Of a stretch of DNA of 64,000 bases, positions 1 to 8,007 are shown piece by piece (the stretch's first letter is position 1; each line of letters opens with the position of its first letter). The notes beneath the pieces are model-generated. The model saw only the letters and a program-made list of their open reading frames with translations, had not been told where the DNA came from and made no database searches. Made by a program: the position numbers and the translations under genes. Origin of the DNA: Lewinellaceae bacterium (GTDB taxonomy: Bacteria; Bacteroidota; Bacteroidia; Chitinophagales; Saprospiraceae); NCBI GenBank assembly GCA_020636005.1, contig JACJYR010000001.1, positions 3,352,501 to 3,416,500 on the forward strand, given 5' to 3'.

Positions 1-48
1 TTTTGGCGAAAACGGATACAATTAGTGCATTCAGCCATTGCGTCTTTT

Positions 49-1578
49 CTACAACGAAGCTATATTTTCCAAATAAACTGCGGCCTGTTTCAAAATCCCT
101 TCCTTGTCTTCCGGCGCCATCTTGTCCCAGGTGCGGTACATCATGCCGATGCGGGGGTTGTTTTCCAGCTTGTCCCGGTGGCGGTCGTAGAAATCCCAGT
201 ACAGGCTATTGAAAGGGCACGAATTTTCACCAGTGCGCAGCTTCTTGTCATAGTAGCAACCATTGCAATAATGGCCCATTTTATCAATATAATTAGCTGA
301 GGAACAGTAGGGCTTCGTGCCTACGATGCCGCCGTCCGCAAACTGGCTCATGCCACGGGTGTTCGTGATTTCCACCCACTCGATAGCGTCGATGTAGATG
401 CCGAGGTACCAGGCATCCACTTCATCGGGGTGGATGCCGGCGAGTAGGGCGAAGTTTCCCGTCACCATCAGCCGCTGGATGTGGTGGGCGTAGGCGTATT
501 GGAGCGACTGGCCGATGGCGTGGCGCAGGCAGGCCATTTTGGTGTTGCCCGTCCAAAACCAGCCGGGCAGTTTTCTTTGGTGGCCAAAAAAGTTGAGCTG
601 CGCAAACGCCGGCATTTTCGCCCAGTAAATGCCCCGCATATACTCCCGCCAACCGATGATCTGCCGCACAAAACCCTCCACCTGGGCAATGGAAATTTCA
701 TCTTTTCTGCCCTCCCATTCCTGCACCGCCTGCTGTACGACTTCCAGCGGTGAAATCATTTTTGTGTTCAAAGCAAAAGAGAGGCGGGAGTGGTAGAGCG
801 CCCAATATTCCGGTGTCAGGGCATCCTGGAAGTCGCCGAAGTGTTCCAGCAGGTTTTGGGTGAAATAGGCCAGCAGTTCCAGCGATTCCTCTCTGTTGGT
901 CGGCCAGATGAAATGCTTCGCATCAACTGTTCCGATGGTCTTAACGCCTGCTTTATCAATCATTTCAGCAATATCCGACAGGTCTTTTTCAAACAGCAAC
1001 GGTTCGGGGGGACGGTGTTCTTTGGGCATTTTCTTGCGGTTTTCAGCGTCGAAATTCCACTGGCCACCCACGGGTTTGCCGCCTTCCATCAGGATGCCGT
1101 GCCGTCGCCGGATGTCGCGGTAAAAGGTTTCCATCAGGTAGTTCTTTTTTCCAAAAAACTCCTGGATAGCCTCTCGTTTGGTCATGAAATGTTCGGTGTC
1201 AAATGCTGCCGCTTCAATGTCCAGTTTCCCGCAAAATTCTTTGAGCTGCACGTCCAGCCGCCACTCGTCGGGCAGTTGGTATTCGAAGCGTTGGAGGCCG
1301 TGTTTTTTGATTAAAAAAAGCAGGTTGCCTTCGAGGGATTGTCGGTTGTCCTCGTCGTCCAGTTTAACATATACCACTGAATGCCCTACTTCCCGAAGTT
1401 CCTCCGCAAAAGCCCGCATGGCCGCAAAAAAGCCAATGACCTTTTGGAGGTGGTGCTGCACATAGTCTGTCTCCTGGCGCATTTCAAAAAAGCAGTACAG
1501 CACGTCGCCATCCACTTTTTCAAACCACGAATGCTGTCGGTTGAGTTGGTCGCCAAGGAGGAGCCGGAGGGTTTTCAC
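49..1578 (-). CDS. FeS-type cryptochrome/photolyase-related protein
   Basis: Predicted FAD-binding photolyase-related protein (FeS-BCP/PhrB-like, 509 aa), expected to repair UV photoproducts such as (6-4) lesions or act as a light sensor. The N-terminus (KTLRLLLGDQLN) is typical of this family. Four cysteines match the [4Fe-4S] ligand pattern of PhrB: one in MACLRHAIG, two in YCNGCYY, and one 13 residues later in NSCPFN. The start is a GTG; no in-frame ATG lies between it and an upstream stop, and it sits 12 nt after the MOSC gene stop. It is the last gene of a tight DUF2256-MOSC-photolyase operon. The family call is confident; the lesion specificity is inference. Confidence 0.9.
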   Translation of the reverse strand: MKTLRLLLGDQLNRQHSWFEKVDGDVLYCFFEMRQETDYVQHHLQKVIGFFAAMRAFAEELREVGHSVVYVKLDDEDNRQSLEGNLLFLIKKHGLQRFEYQLPDEWRLDVQLKEFCGKLDIEAAAFDTEHFMTKREAIQEFFGKKNYLMETFYRDIRRRHGILMEGGKPVGGQWNFDAENRKKMPKEHRPPEPLLFEKDLSDIAEMIDKAGVKTIGTVDAKHFIWPTNREESLELLAYFTQNLLEHFGDFQDALTPEYWALYHSRLSFALNTKMISPLEVVQQAVQEWEGRKDEISIAQVEGFVRQIIGWREYMRGIYWAKMPAFAQLNFFGHQRKLPGWFWTGNTKMACLRHAIGQSLQYAYAHHIQRLMVTGNFALLAGIHPDEVDAWYLGIYIDAIEWVEITNTRGMSQFADGGIVGTKPYCSSANYIDKMGHYCNGCYYDKKLRTGENSCPFNSLYWDFYDRHRDKLENNPRIGMMYRTWDKMAPEDKEGILKQAAVYLENIASL

Positions 1579-1590
1579 GAGCGCATGGTT

Positions 1591-2394
1591 TTAATTTCCC
1601 GAAATAAGATCACCGACCCGAATGGTTGCCTTTTCATCTTCCCGCAACAAGGTTCCCCATACGCCAAAAAAGACTTTGCCGTCCATTTTCCGAAAAGTAT
1701 CCATTGTGCGGAGCGGCTCGGCACCCGTTGTCTTTCCAGTTTCCGGGTCAATCAGTGTGACCTTGCAGCGGTCGCAAAGCCCCATGTTTTTAAACTGAAC
1801 CTGGCCAATGCTGAATGCTTTCCAGGTATCTTCCTCGAAAGGTTTGCCTCCATCAAACACCAGGTTGGGGCGGAAACGGGTCATGGGGAGCGGTGTCTCC
1901 ATGCGGCTGTTCAATTCGTACAACGATGCCGACCCTGCCAGTAACAATGGGTGCGTATCTGCAAAACTGACGTACTTGCCGCCCTTCCCTTTCAGGCTAT
2001 ACCGCATAGCGTTTGTTTCAATTTTCACCAGTCCGCACCTGGTTTTCAGGGCATCGCTGAGCCATTCGTTCACCGGGCCGCCGACCGCCCTCGCCGCTAC
2101 CTCGTCGCTCCAGACTTTGACGGGAAAAGGCGGGCTGTCCGGTTCTTCATCGAATGGCAGTTCCACTTGGCCGTGTTGCCCATTTTTGTGCGACAACAAA
2201 ATACCCGCATTGCTTAAACTGCCCTGGATAAGCGCCAATTCCGGCACCTGACGTTGGGTAATGAATTGGTCGTTGGCGTCGAGCAGCATCCAGCGGCGGT
2301 CGTGCTGCAGGCCTTCTCTTTCCACCGTGGCAGTTTCCAGGCGGATGCCGCCCATAGATTTGATAGGGTAAATGTAGATACCGGTTATTTTCAT
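1591..2394 (-). CDS. MOSC domain protein (YcbX-like)
   Basis: A 267-aa protein with an N-terminal MOSC beta-barrel (starts KITGIYIYPIKSM, the usual opening) followed by a MOSC domain that carries the conserved cysteine context LCDRCKVTLIDPETG. MOSC proteins bind a molybdenum cofactor or carry sulfur, as in YcbX and the mARC family, and reduce N-hydroxylated compounds. The ATG lies 1 nt beyond the stop of the DUF2256 gene and the stop lies 12 nt before the photolyase start, so the three genes are almost certainly cotranscribed. The substrate is unknown. The link to the photolyase is positional only. Confidence 0.88.
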   Translation of the reverse strand: MKITGIYIYPIKSMGGIRLETATVEREGLQHDRRWMLLDANDQFITQRQVPELALIQGSLSNAGILLSHKNGQHGQVELPFDEEPDSPPFPVKVWSDEVAARAVGGPVNEWLSDALKTRCGLVKIETNAMRYSLKGKGGKYVSFADTHPLLLAGSASLYELNSRMETPLPMTRFRPNLVFDGGKPFEEDTWKAFSIGQVQFKNMGLCDRCKVTLIDPETGKTTGAEPLRTMDTFRKMDGKVFFGVWGTLLREDEKATIRVGDLISGN

Positions 2395-2395
2395 A

Positions 2396-2584
2396 TCAGG
2401 TGGGTTTTGCCGCTGAAGTGCCCTTCAGCGTATTTGATTTGGCAGCCGAAGCGGGCTTCGACATTGTACGGCAACGTTCGCTACAATATTTCACTTCTTC
2501 CCAACAACGCTCCCATTTTTTCCGCCATTGAAAGGGACGCTGGCATACGGGGCAGATTTTTTCAGGCAAATGCTGCTTTTTCAT
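2396..2584 (-). CDS. DUF2256 small zinc-ribbon-like protein
   Basis: A protein of about 62 aa with a CPVC(Q)RPFxWRKKW...CSERCR pattern, the signature of DUF2256. The four cysteines suggest a bound zinc. I chose the ATG that gives MKKQHLPEKICPVC because family members begin close to the first CxxC. It is the first gene of the operon with the MOSC and photolyase genes. DUF2256 has no established function. It lies divergent to the TIGR03643 gene, leaving 53 bp between them for two promoters. Confidence 0.85.
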   Translation of the reverse strand: MKKQHLPEKICPVCQRPFQWRKKWERCWEEVKYCSERCRTMSKPASAAKSNTLKGTSAAKPT

Positions 2585-2637
2585 GTGGTCAAAAATATGC
2601 AGCCGAAACAAAGAACCCCGTCCATTGTTCGGAGCGC

Positions 2638-2928
2638 ATGGACGTACAGAAAAAATACAATTTGACAGATGAGGATGTGGACCGCATCATCGGTATGGCC
2701 TGGGAAGACCGCACCACCTTCGATGCCATCGAGGCGCAGTTTGGCGTACCGGAAAAAGACGTCATTGAACTCATGCGGCGGGAAATGAAGCCCTCCAGTT
2801 GGCGCATGTGGCGGGCGAGGGTGCAGGGGCGGGCGACGAAGCATTTGGCCAAAAGAAGCTTCTCGGAAGGCCGCCACAAGTGCTCCCGCCAACGGGCTAT
2901 TTCAAGCAATAAAATCAGCAAAAGGTAA
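2638..2928 (+). CDS. TIGR03643/DUF2805 family protein
   Basis: A 96-aa protein that begins MDVQKKYNLTDEDVDRI and continues GMAWEDRTTFDAIEAQFGV, then KDVIELMRREMKPSSW. This is the compact helical, HTH-like pattern of the TIGR03643 (DUF2805) family. The stretch FDAIEAQFGVPEKDVIELM reads as a helix-turn-helix, so nucleic-acid binding is possible but unproven. The basic tail (KHLAKRSF..RHKCSRQR) is longer than usual. The start is set by homology; a much longer in-frame opening upstream overlaps the divergent genes and is unlikely to be used. It lies head-to-head with the DUF2256/MOSC/photolyase operon. Confidence 0.8.
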   Translation: MDVQKKYNLTDEDVDRIIGMAWEDRTTFDAIEAQFGVPEKDVIELMRREMKPSSWRMWRARVQGRATKHLAKRSFSEGRHKCSRQRAISSNKISKR

Positions 2929-2940
2929 AAGGCTTCAGAC

Positions 2941-3501
2941 TCAAACAACAATCAACCCTTCTTCCTCTTTCCCATATTTCAATGCATTCCCTTTTGAAAA
3001 ACGCCAGCCAGAAAGCCAGGCCAGCATTCCGTCAACCTGGTGCCAATTAGACAAAACAGCCGTCAATGGAAAGGGCAACCAGGCGGCCAGTTGCTCTGCA
3101 AAAAGCGCCGGATTTTCTTTTTTATAAAAATCATTCTCTGGAAAAAGGGTGCGGACAAGCTGGGCAGGATAGGTTTCATAAAAAGCCAAATCCGGAAACT
3201 GGGAGCGCAGGCGCATCGCCCGAGCCGTCAGGCCGCCGAGGAACATGGGCGACATGGCTTGGGTGGCCTTGTCGCAGGCCCGGTAAAAATAATCGTCCCC
3301 TTTTTGATGATAAACCCCGGGCAGGCTGAGCGGGGCATCCATGAAAACAGCACCGGGCCTCAGCGCTTCGATGTGCTGTTGAAGGAAGGCATCGGCGTCC
3401 TGCTTTTTTTCGCTTTGGGCGAGGTAGAGTTTTTCGTCCTTGTCCCAGCAGATGACGGTGGTGCCAGCGAGTTTTGAGCCGTAGTCTATTCCGAGGTGCA
3501 T
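2941..3501 (-). CDS. DUF429 family predicted RNase H-like protein
   Basis: A 186-aa protein beginning MHLGIDYGSKLAGTTVICW, with a later acidic strand ending FMDAPLSLP. This is the DUF429 pattern, which belongs to the RNase H-like fold and has predicted but undemonstrated nuclease activity. The acidic residues D6 and the Asp of MDAPLS are the expected metal ligands. It converges on the TIGR03643 gene with 12 nt between the stops. The ATG is the natural start because the first strand begins directly after it. Confidence 0.8.
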   Translation of the reverse strand: MHLGIDYGSKLAGTTVICWDKDEKLYLAQSEKKQDADAFLQQHIEALRPGAVFMDAPLSLPGVYHQKGDDYFYRACDKATQAMSPMFLGGLTARAMRLRSQFPDLAFYETYPAQLVRTLFPENDFYKKENPALFAEQLAAWLPFPLTAVLSNWHQVDGMLAWLSGWRFSKGNALKYGKEEEGLIVV

Positions 3502-4407
3502 GTGGGGGAAACAGGGTTTCGGAATATAGGTTGAGGCAGTTGAGGCTTATTTCGTCTCTACTGTCCTGATACTTTTCAAAAAGCCGATGCCGGCCCCAAA
3601 AAGATGGCACCAAGTACAGCGAATATCCAGGGGTTGGAGGGCTGGCTGTAGATGTTCAATTCAAAATTTGCCTGCTTGACCATCAGATGGTATAGTTGAG
3701 GGGCGGAACATTTGCAGCGCTTAATTGGCTGTAGCCTTCAAAAGTAAAACGTAAGCCATCCCGAATCTTCGGCCACTTTAGTACCGATGAAAAAATAACT
3801 TCACCATTTTGATTTTGAAAACCCAGCAATGGATGGGTTTTTTTAAAAATAATCCCGATTTCACATCGGGATTATTTTTCCTTCGATCCTTAGGGAAAAA
3901 TATGGGATGACTCCTGTTTCCTACTGTGGTTTAGGTGGCTTTGCACTAAATTGTCAACTAGGCCGCAGGTTCGAAAATTAGGGGAAGGATACGAAACAGG
4001 GGAGGCATTGGGGTAAGAACAGACGATAAGACATTGCGCAGTTGCCACAAGGTTTCCTGCTGGCACGGGGTCTTCAGATCGAAAAATTCACCCGCCCCTG
4101 CCGGTCCCAAAGTCAATGCGGGATAAATCTCGCAGTCGGCACATCGGCGAGTGGGCATCAATGCAAGCATAAGTTGTGGCAGGTGTTCGCTCGTCCCTGA
4201 ACTACCCCTGCCTTTGTTCCTTGAAGTAAAAGACAAAAGTTCATGCAAGTGTGGAGCCCAGCGGCGCATGCGGAAGGTCTGCTGCGAACGTCGCAAGTGC
4301 CGCTGCGCTCAACACTTGCTGAAACTCGTTGTTATTTGCCAATATTTAGCTGCTGATGGCATGGTGAGGTGGAAGACTTGACACGACGGAGTTTTACAAA
4401 ATCCTGA
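3502..4407. other. 906-bp intergenic region without a convincing gene
   Basis: Apart from the hairpin-rich repeat at 3777-3893 and the terminator at its right end, I see no supported gene. A 112-codon opening at 3958-4296 (-) has a low-complexity, cysteine- and proline-scattered translation without a recognisable domain and is probably spurious. The region separates the DUF429 gene from ftcD. Confidence 0.6.
3777..3893. repeat. Dispersed triple-hairpin element, copy 1
   Basis: A 117-bp unit also found at 9454-9569 (near-identical) and at 22933-23261 (interrupted). It contains a degenerate GATGAA/TTCACC hairpin, a hairpin of AAACCC/GGGTTT, and a perfect one of AATAATCCCGAT/ATCGGGATTATT followed by T runs in both directions. 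It can therefore act as a bidirectional terminator or be a small REP/MITE-like mobile repeat. Confidence 0.8.
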
Positions 4408-4452
4408 AAACAAAAAGGATACGGACAGCCTGCCCGCATCCTTTTTGTTTTT
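4408..4452. terminator. Bidirectional intrinsic terminator after ftcD
   Basis: The inverted repeat AAACAAAAAGGAT / ATCCTTTTTGTTT has a short GC loop and is followed by T or A runs on both strands. It lies 21 bp beyond the ftcD stop and fits a rho-independent terminator for that gene. Confidence 0.8.
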
Positions 4453-4473
4453 ATAAAAAAAGCAAAACAGCCG

Positions 4474-6162
4474 TCACATCTTTCCTTCCACAAGCTGCAC
4501 GATGTCCCGCTCCTTCTGGTCCGCCTGTTTTCCGATAGCTTCGGCTTTTTTCAGAAACTCCGCCGCCAGTTCCTTGTCGGCCAGGCTGCCGGTATTTATT
4601 TTCACGTTCATCCATGCGCCATGAATGGCAGCACGGGCGCAGAGGGCACCTACGCCCGCATCGGTCACAGAATTCGGGTTGCCATTTTTCACCATCGCCT
4701 CCACCAGTTCAAACACTTCAAAAGCCACCTCCATTGTCCGCATAGGCGTCTCGATGGCATAGCGGGTGGCGGCCTGGATGGCCTGTTTGCGGGCTGCTTT
4801 TTCTTCTGTTGAGTCTTTCGGCAAGCGGAATGCAGCCATGATTTGGTTGAAGGCATTCGTGTCTTCGTCCACCAGTCGGAGAAGTTGATCTTTCAATGAT
4901 TGGCCTTTTTCAGCCCAGGTGGAAAACTCCTCCAAGCGGTCGTCCCAGCCTCTTTTCCCTGCGCTCAGATTGGCCACCATCGTGCCGAGCGAAGCGCCCA
5001 GCGCCCCCACGTAGGCGGAGATGGAACCGCCGCCCGGGGCAGGTACGTCCTTCGCCGTCTCGTTGGCAAAGGCCCGGAGCGTCATGTTGACCAAGGGTGT
5101 GGCGTTGGCGTCGGCCATTTGGTATTCGATGATTTTTTTCTTTGGGTCAAATGGCGTCAGTTCGTCCAGCCCCAGCGATTTGACGGCGATGTGGATGAGT
5201 TCTTCTTCCGGGGCGCCCGTGCTCCATTTTTGTTTTTTCAAAAAATGGCGCCCGGCGTCCAGCATCACTTTCAGGGGCACCAGGCCGACGATTTCGGAGC
5301 CGGTCACCCGCATGCCACGGCTTTCGGCGCTTTTGCAACATTCCTCAAAAGCCACGTGCAGGGGCGTCACGTTGAGGTTGGTCAGGTTCATGGACACCTG
5401 GGCGACACCGTACTCGGGGATGTACCAGCCGATGCCCTTTACGGCCTTGCATGCGCCCGGTTCCCTTACGGGTTCGCCGTTTTCGTCCTTGATGATTTCG
5501 CCTGTGATGGGGTCGCCCTTGCGCAGCACCCGGCCCTTTTCCCGCACGTCGAAGGCGACCGAGTTGGCCCGGCGCTCGCTGGTGGTGTTCAGGTTCACGT
5601 TGTAGGCCACGAGGAAATCCCTGGCCCCGATGACGGTTGCGCCGGCGCGGGCATTGAACCGGGCCGGGCCGTAGTCGGGCCGGAAGTCGGGGCGTTTCAG
5701 CTTTTCGGGCAGGGCCTCGTATTCGCCCGCCCGGATGGTGGCGAGGTTGCGCCGCTCGGGCGAGGTGGCGGCGTATTCGTACATGTAAAAGGGGATTTCC
5801 AGCTCGCTGCCGGCCTTTTCGCCGAGCTTGTGCGCCCATTGGGCACACTCCTCCATGGTGATGTTGGCCACGGGGATGAGGGGGCACACGTCGGTCGCTC
5901 CCTGGCGGGGGTGCTCACCCTTGTGCTTGCTCATGTCAATGACCTCCGAGGCCTTCTTGATGGCCAGGAAAGCCGCCTGCACGACGGGCTCCGGCTCGCC
6001 CACAAAGGTGACGACGGTGCGGTTGGTCGCCTTGCCGGGATCCACGTCGAGGAGCTTGACACCTTCCACGCTCTCGATCACATCGGTGATTTGTTTGATG
6101 ATGTTCATGTCCCGGCCTTCCGAGAAATTGGGGACGCATTCGATGAGTTGCTTATTGGTCAT
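4474..6162 (-). CDS. ftcD: Glutamate formimidoyltransferase / formimidotetrahydrofolate cyclodeaminase
   Basis: A 562-aa bifunctional enzyme. The N-terminal formiminotransferase half begins LIECVPNFSEGRD and carries HPRQGATDVCPLIP; it moves the formimino group from formiminoglutamate to tetrahydrofolate. The C-terminal cyclodeaminase half (from about residue 355; APGGGSISAYVGALGASL) deaminates formimino-THF to methenyl-THF. The length matches the fused enzyme known from animals and many Bacteroidota. It completes histidine degradation to glutamate; no other hut gene is in the window. It starts 31 nt after the stop of the upstream TOPRIM-like gene on the same strand, so readthrough expression is possible, and it ends at a strong terminator. 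Confidence 0.95.
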   Translation of the reverse strand: MTNKQLIECVPNFSEGRDMNIIKQITDVIESVEGVKLLDVDPGKATNRTVVTFVGEPEPVVQAAFLAIKKASEVIDMSKHKGEHPRQGATDVCPLIPVANITMEECAQWAHKLGEKAGSELEIPFYMYEYAATSPERRNLATIRAGEYEALPEKLKRPDFRPDYGPARFNARAGATVIGARDFLVAYNVNLNTTSERRANSVAFDVREKGRVLRKGDPITGEIIKDENGEPVREPGACKAVKGIGWYIPEYGVAQVSMNLTNLNVTPLHVAFEECCKSAESRGMRVTGSEIVGLVPLKVMLDAGRHFLKKQKWSTGAPEEELIHIAVKSLGLDELTPFDPKKKIIEYQMADANATPLVNMTLRAFANETAKDVPAPGGGSISAYVGALGASLGTMVANLSAGKRGWDDRLEEFSTWAEKGQSLKDQLLRLVDEDTNAFNQIMAAFRLPKDSTEEKAARKQAIQAATRYAIETPMRTMEVAFEVFELVEAMVKNGNPNSVTDAGVGALCARAAIHGAWMNVKINTGSLADKELAAEFLKKAEAIGKQADQKERDIVQLVEGKM

Positions 6163-6193
6163 AAATGGTTGGAATGGTTATATGGCTGAATGG

Positions 6194-6760
6194 CTATTGG
6201 CCAACTGCCAAGGTTTCTAATTTTTGTAAAAAATATTTGGCGCTGGGGCAGTTGGGGTGGGCGGCGGCGGATGCGACGGAGAAACCGCTATAAAGCATTT
6301 TTTGCCCCAATATGCGCTTCCCGTTGATGCCGCTGTTGAGTAATCTCAAGCGTTCGGTTCTGATAAAATCATACGGCTGGGGAATTGCCTCCGGCATTTC
6401 GCAAAAGTAATCTTCTTTAAAAAAGTTGGAGATAGCTGTCGTGTCGGCAAGGAACCAGGCCTCTATCATCCGAACTGCGACTATGACGATATTTTCCCCA
6501 TTGGGGTCAATTTCTTCTTTGGCAGAGGTAATGCATTTGCCATCAGAATCTGTCAAAATCAACACCTTTTCTGCCCCCCTGTCTTTTTGAATTTGAATGA
6601 GGGATTTGATTTTATCCTTCTTTAAATTGCTCACCCCACCTGCATTTTCCACTGTTTCCAAAAAGGGAAGGTTTAGCCTCTTGAGCAAGTCCTTGAAGTT
6701 TTCAGAAACCAAAATCCGCTTCTCGGTATCGCCTTCTGCAATGAAACCCAATGTCACCAT
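6194..6760 (-). CDS. DUF4276-like TOPRIM-fold protein, partner of the ATPase
   Basis: A 188-aa protein with the spacing of acidic residues of TOPRIM-like nuclease domains: E9 and E13 in FIAEGDTEK, D71 and D73 in LILTDSDGK, and E100 in RMIEAWFLAD. This is the layout of the DUF4276/OLD-type TOPRIM group, which coordinates metal for DNA cleavage. Its start overlaps the end of the ATPase gene by 7 bp, which implies translational coupling and a shared complex. The pair resembles a split OLD nuclease (ATPase plus TOPRIM on separate chains), as in PARIS- or Gabija-like defence systems. Nuclease activity and an anti-phage role are inference; the family assignment is moderately sure. Confidence 0.75.
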   Translation of the reverse strand: MVTLGFIAEGDTEKRILVSENFKDLLKRLNLPFLETVENAGGVSNLKKDKIKSLIQIQKDRGAEKVLILTDSDGKCITSAKEEIDPNGENIVIVAVRMIEAWFLADTTAISNFFKEDYFCEMPEAIPQPYDFIRTERLRLLNSGINGKRILGQKMLYSGFSVASAAAHPNCPSAKYFLQKLETLAVGQ

Positions 6761-7770
6761 GGCAGCCCACCTCCAAGGGCATTGGTTAGCCAGGCTTCGT
6801 CCATTTCGAGGTCGTAGCGGTTGAAATCAGGCGGGATTTGTTTGGCCTGGGTGATGCCCTCTTTTTTGTCAATCAAAATAATCTCCTCGTTTCTCAACTC
6901 CCGCACCAGCGTGGCCGAGTGCGTATTGAGCCAGATGTAATGCCCTTTTTCCTCGCACATCTGTCGGAAGAAGCCCACCAAGGTGCGGATGACATAAGGG
7001 TTCAAGCCATTCTCTGGTTCCTCGATGCAGAGGAACTGCGGCTCGTCGCTTTGATAGACGGCAGTGAGCAGGGCGAGGATGTTGTAGGTACCGTCGGAGA
7101 TGAGGTTTTTGCCGATGGGTTCGCTGAGGTGTTTTTCAAAAATCCTTAAAAAATAGTCACCGCTAAGATCGCTTTTGGCGACTTTGACTTTTTCGAGGCC
7201 AGGGATGAGGAGCTCCAGCCATTCGGTGATTTCTTCCCGCTTTATTTCGTCTTGGAGGATGCGGTGGAGGACGGGTTCGAGGTTGGCAGCGTCGATACGA
7301 AGTTTTTCGGGGCCGTTGGTTTTGATTTTAACCAAGTCATTTTTTCCTACAAAGATTCTGGAAAAACGATCAAAAAACTGGGGAAAATTAGGGCTAATTT
7401 CATTTAACAAATTTTCTTCCTCCTCATCTCTGTTGTCCTTTAAAGAAAACCCATCCTTAGTCTTTAAAAACCACCTATTATTTTCACTATCCAAAGAAAA
7501 AATCAGATGATGAGGATTTTCATTTTTATCCAACCATAAGTTGATAGCAATTTTGTTATGGATTTTATTCAAATGAGAAATGCTCTTCACACCACCGAAA
7601 AGTAATTCAGGATTTGGATAATCCCGATAATTAAAAAACTCCAACGCCTCAAACACATTCGACTTCCCCGCCGCATTCGGCCCCACAAACACCAAAAAGG
7701 GGTTCGGCTCGACCAACTCGAAGTTGACCAGCGATTTGTAGTTGTTGATGAAAAGGCGCTTGATTTTCAT
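6754..7770 (-). CDS. AAA family ATPase (RecF/OLD-like, ABC-type)
   Basis: A 338-aa SMC/RecF/OLD-like ATPase. Visible motifs are Walker A GPNAAGKSN (residues 30-38), the signature-like region LISDGTYNILALL, Walker B FLCIEEPENGLNP (E250, E251) and an H-loop WLNTHSATL (H284). The first strand IKRLFINNYKSL is typical of RecF-type proteins. I chose the internal ATG (MKIKRLF) rather than an upstream one because family proteins start at this strand. It overlaps the following TOPRIM-like gene by 7 bp. Together they form a compact two-gene unit between metabolic genes, the usual setting of small defence modules. The substrate and the trigger are unknown. Confidence 0.85.
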   Translation of the reverse strand: MKIKRLFINNYKSLVNFELVEPNPFLVFVGPNAAGKSNVFEALEFFNYRDYPNPELLFGGVKSISHLNKIHNKIAINLWLDKNENPHHLIFSLDSENNRWFLKTKDGFSLKDNRDEEEENLLNEISPNFPQFFDRFSRIFVGKNDLVKIKTNGPEKLRIDAANLEPVLHRILQDEIKREEITEWLELLIPGLEKVKVAKSDLSGDYFLRIFEKHLSEPIGKNLISDGTYNILALLTAVYQSDEPQFLCIEEPENGLNPYVIRTLVGFFRQMCEEKGHYIWLNTHSATLVRELRNEEIILIDKKEGITQAKQIPPDFNRYDLEMDEAWLTNALGGGLPW

Positions 7771-7954
7771 GGCCGCAAGGTATGGGATTCTGGGTGTTTG
7801 TTTGTGTGTTTGCGTGGGGTGATCGTTGGCCACCGCCTCTTGTTATGCCTCGGATGCCCTATCCATGAGACCCTGGCGGCAGTAACTCGTCCTGTTTGGA
7901 GCGGCAAATATAGGGAAGCGGGGAATTTCCGGTAAGGGCTTCGCCCTATAACAA

Positions 7955-7984
7955 AACGGGGCACTGGAAAACCAGCACCCCGTT
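7955..7984 (-). terminator. Terminator after the susCD operon
   Basis: The hairpin AACGGGG / CCCCGTT contains an inner CTGG-AAAA-CCAG stem and is followed on the minus strand by TTTTGTTAT. It lies 24 bp beyond the SusD stop. Confidence 0.75.
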
Positions 7985-8007
7985 ATCATTTTTATAAAAA
8001 ACTAAAC

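Noticed and set aside
3958..4296. 112-codon minus-strand opening
   Set aside because: No recognised domain, unusual composition, next to repeats; not enough support for a gene.
4900..6189. Plus-strand opening of 429 codons opposite ftcD
   Set aside because: Antisense shadow with low-complexity His/Gly/Val composition; ftcD is complete on the other strand.
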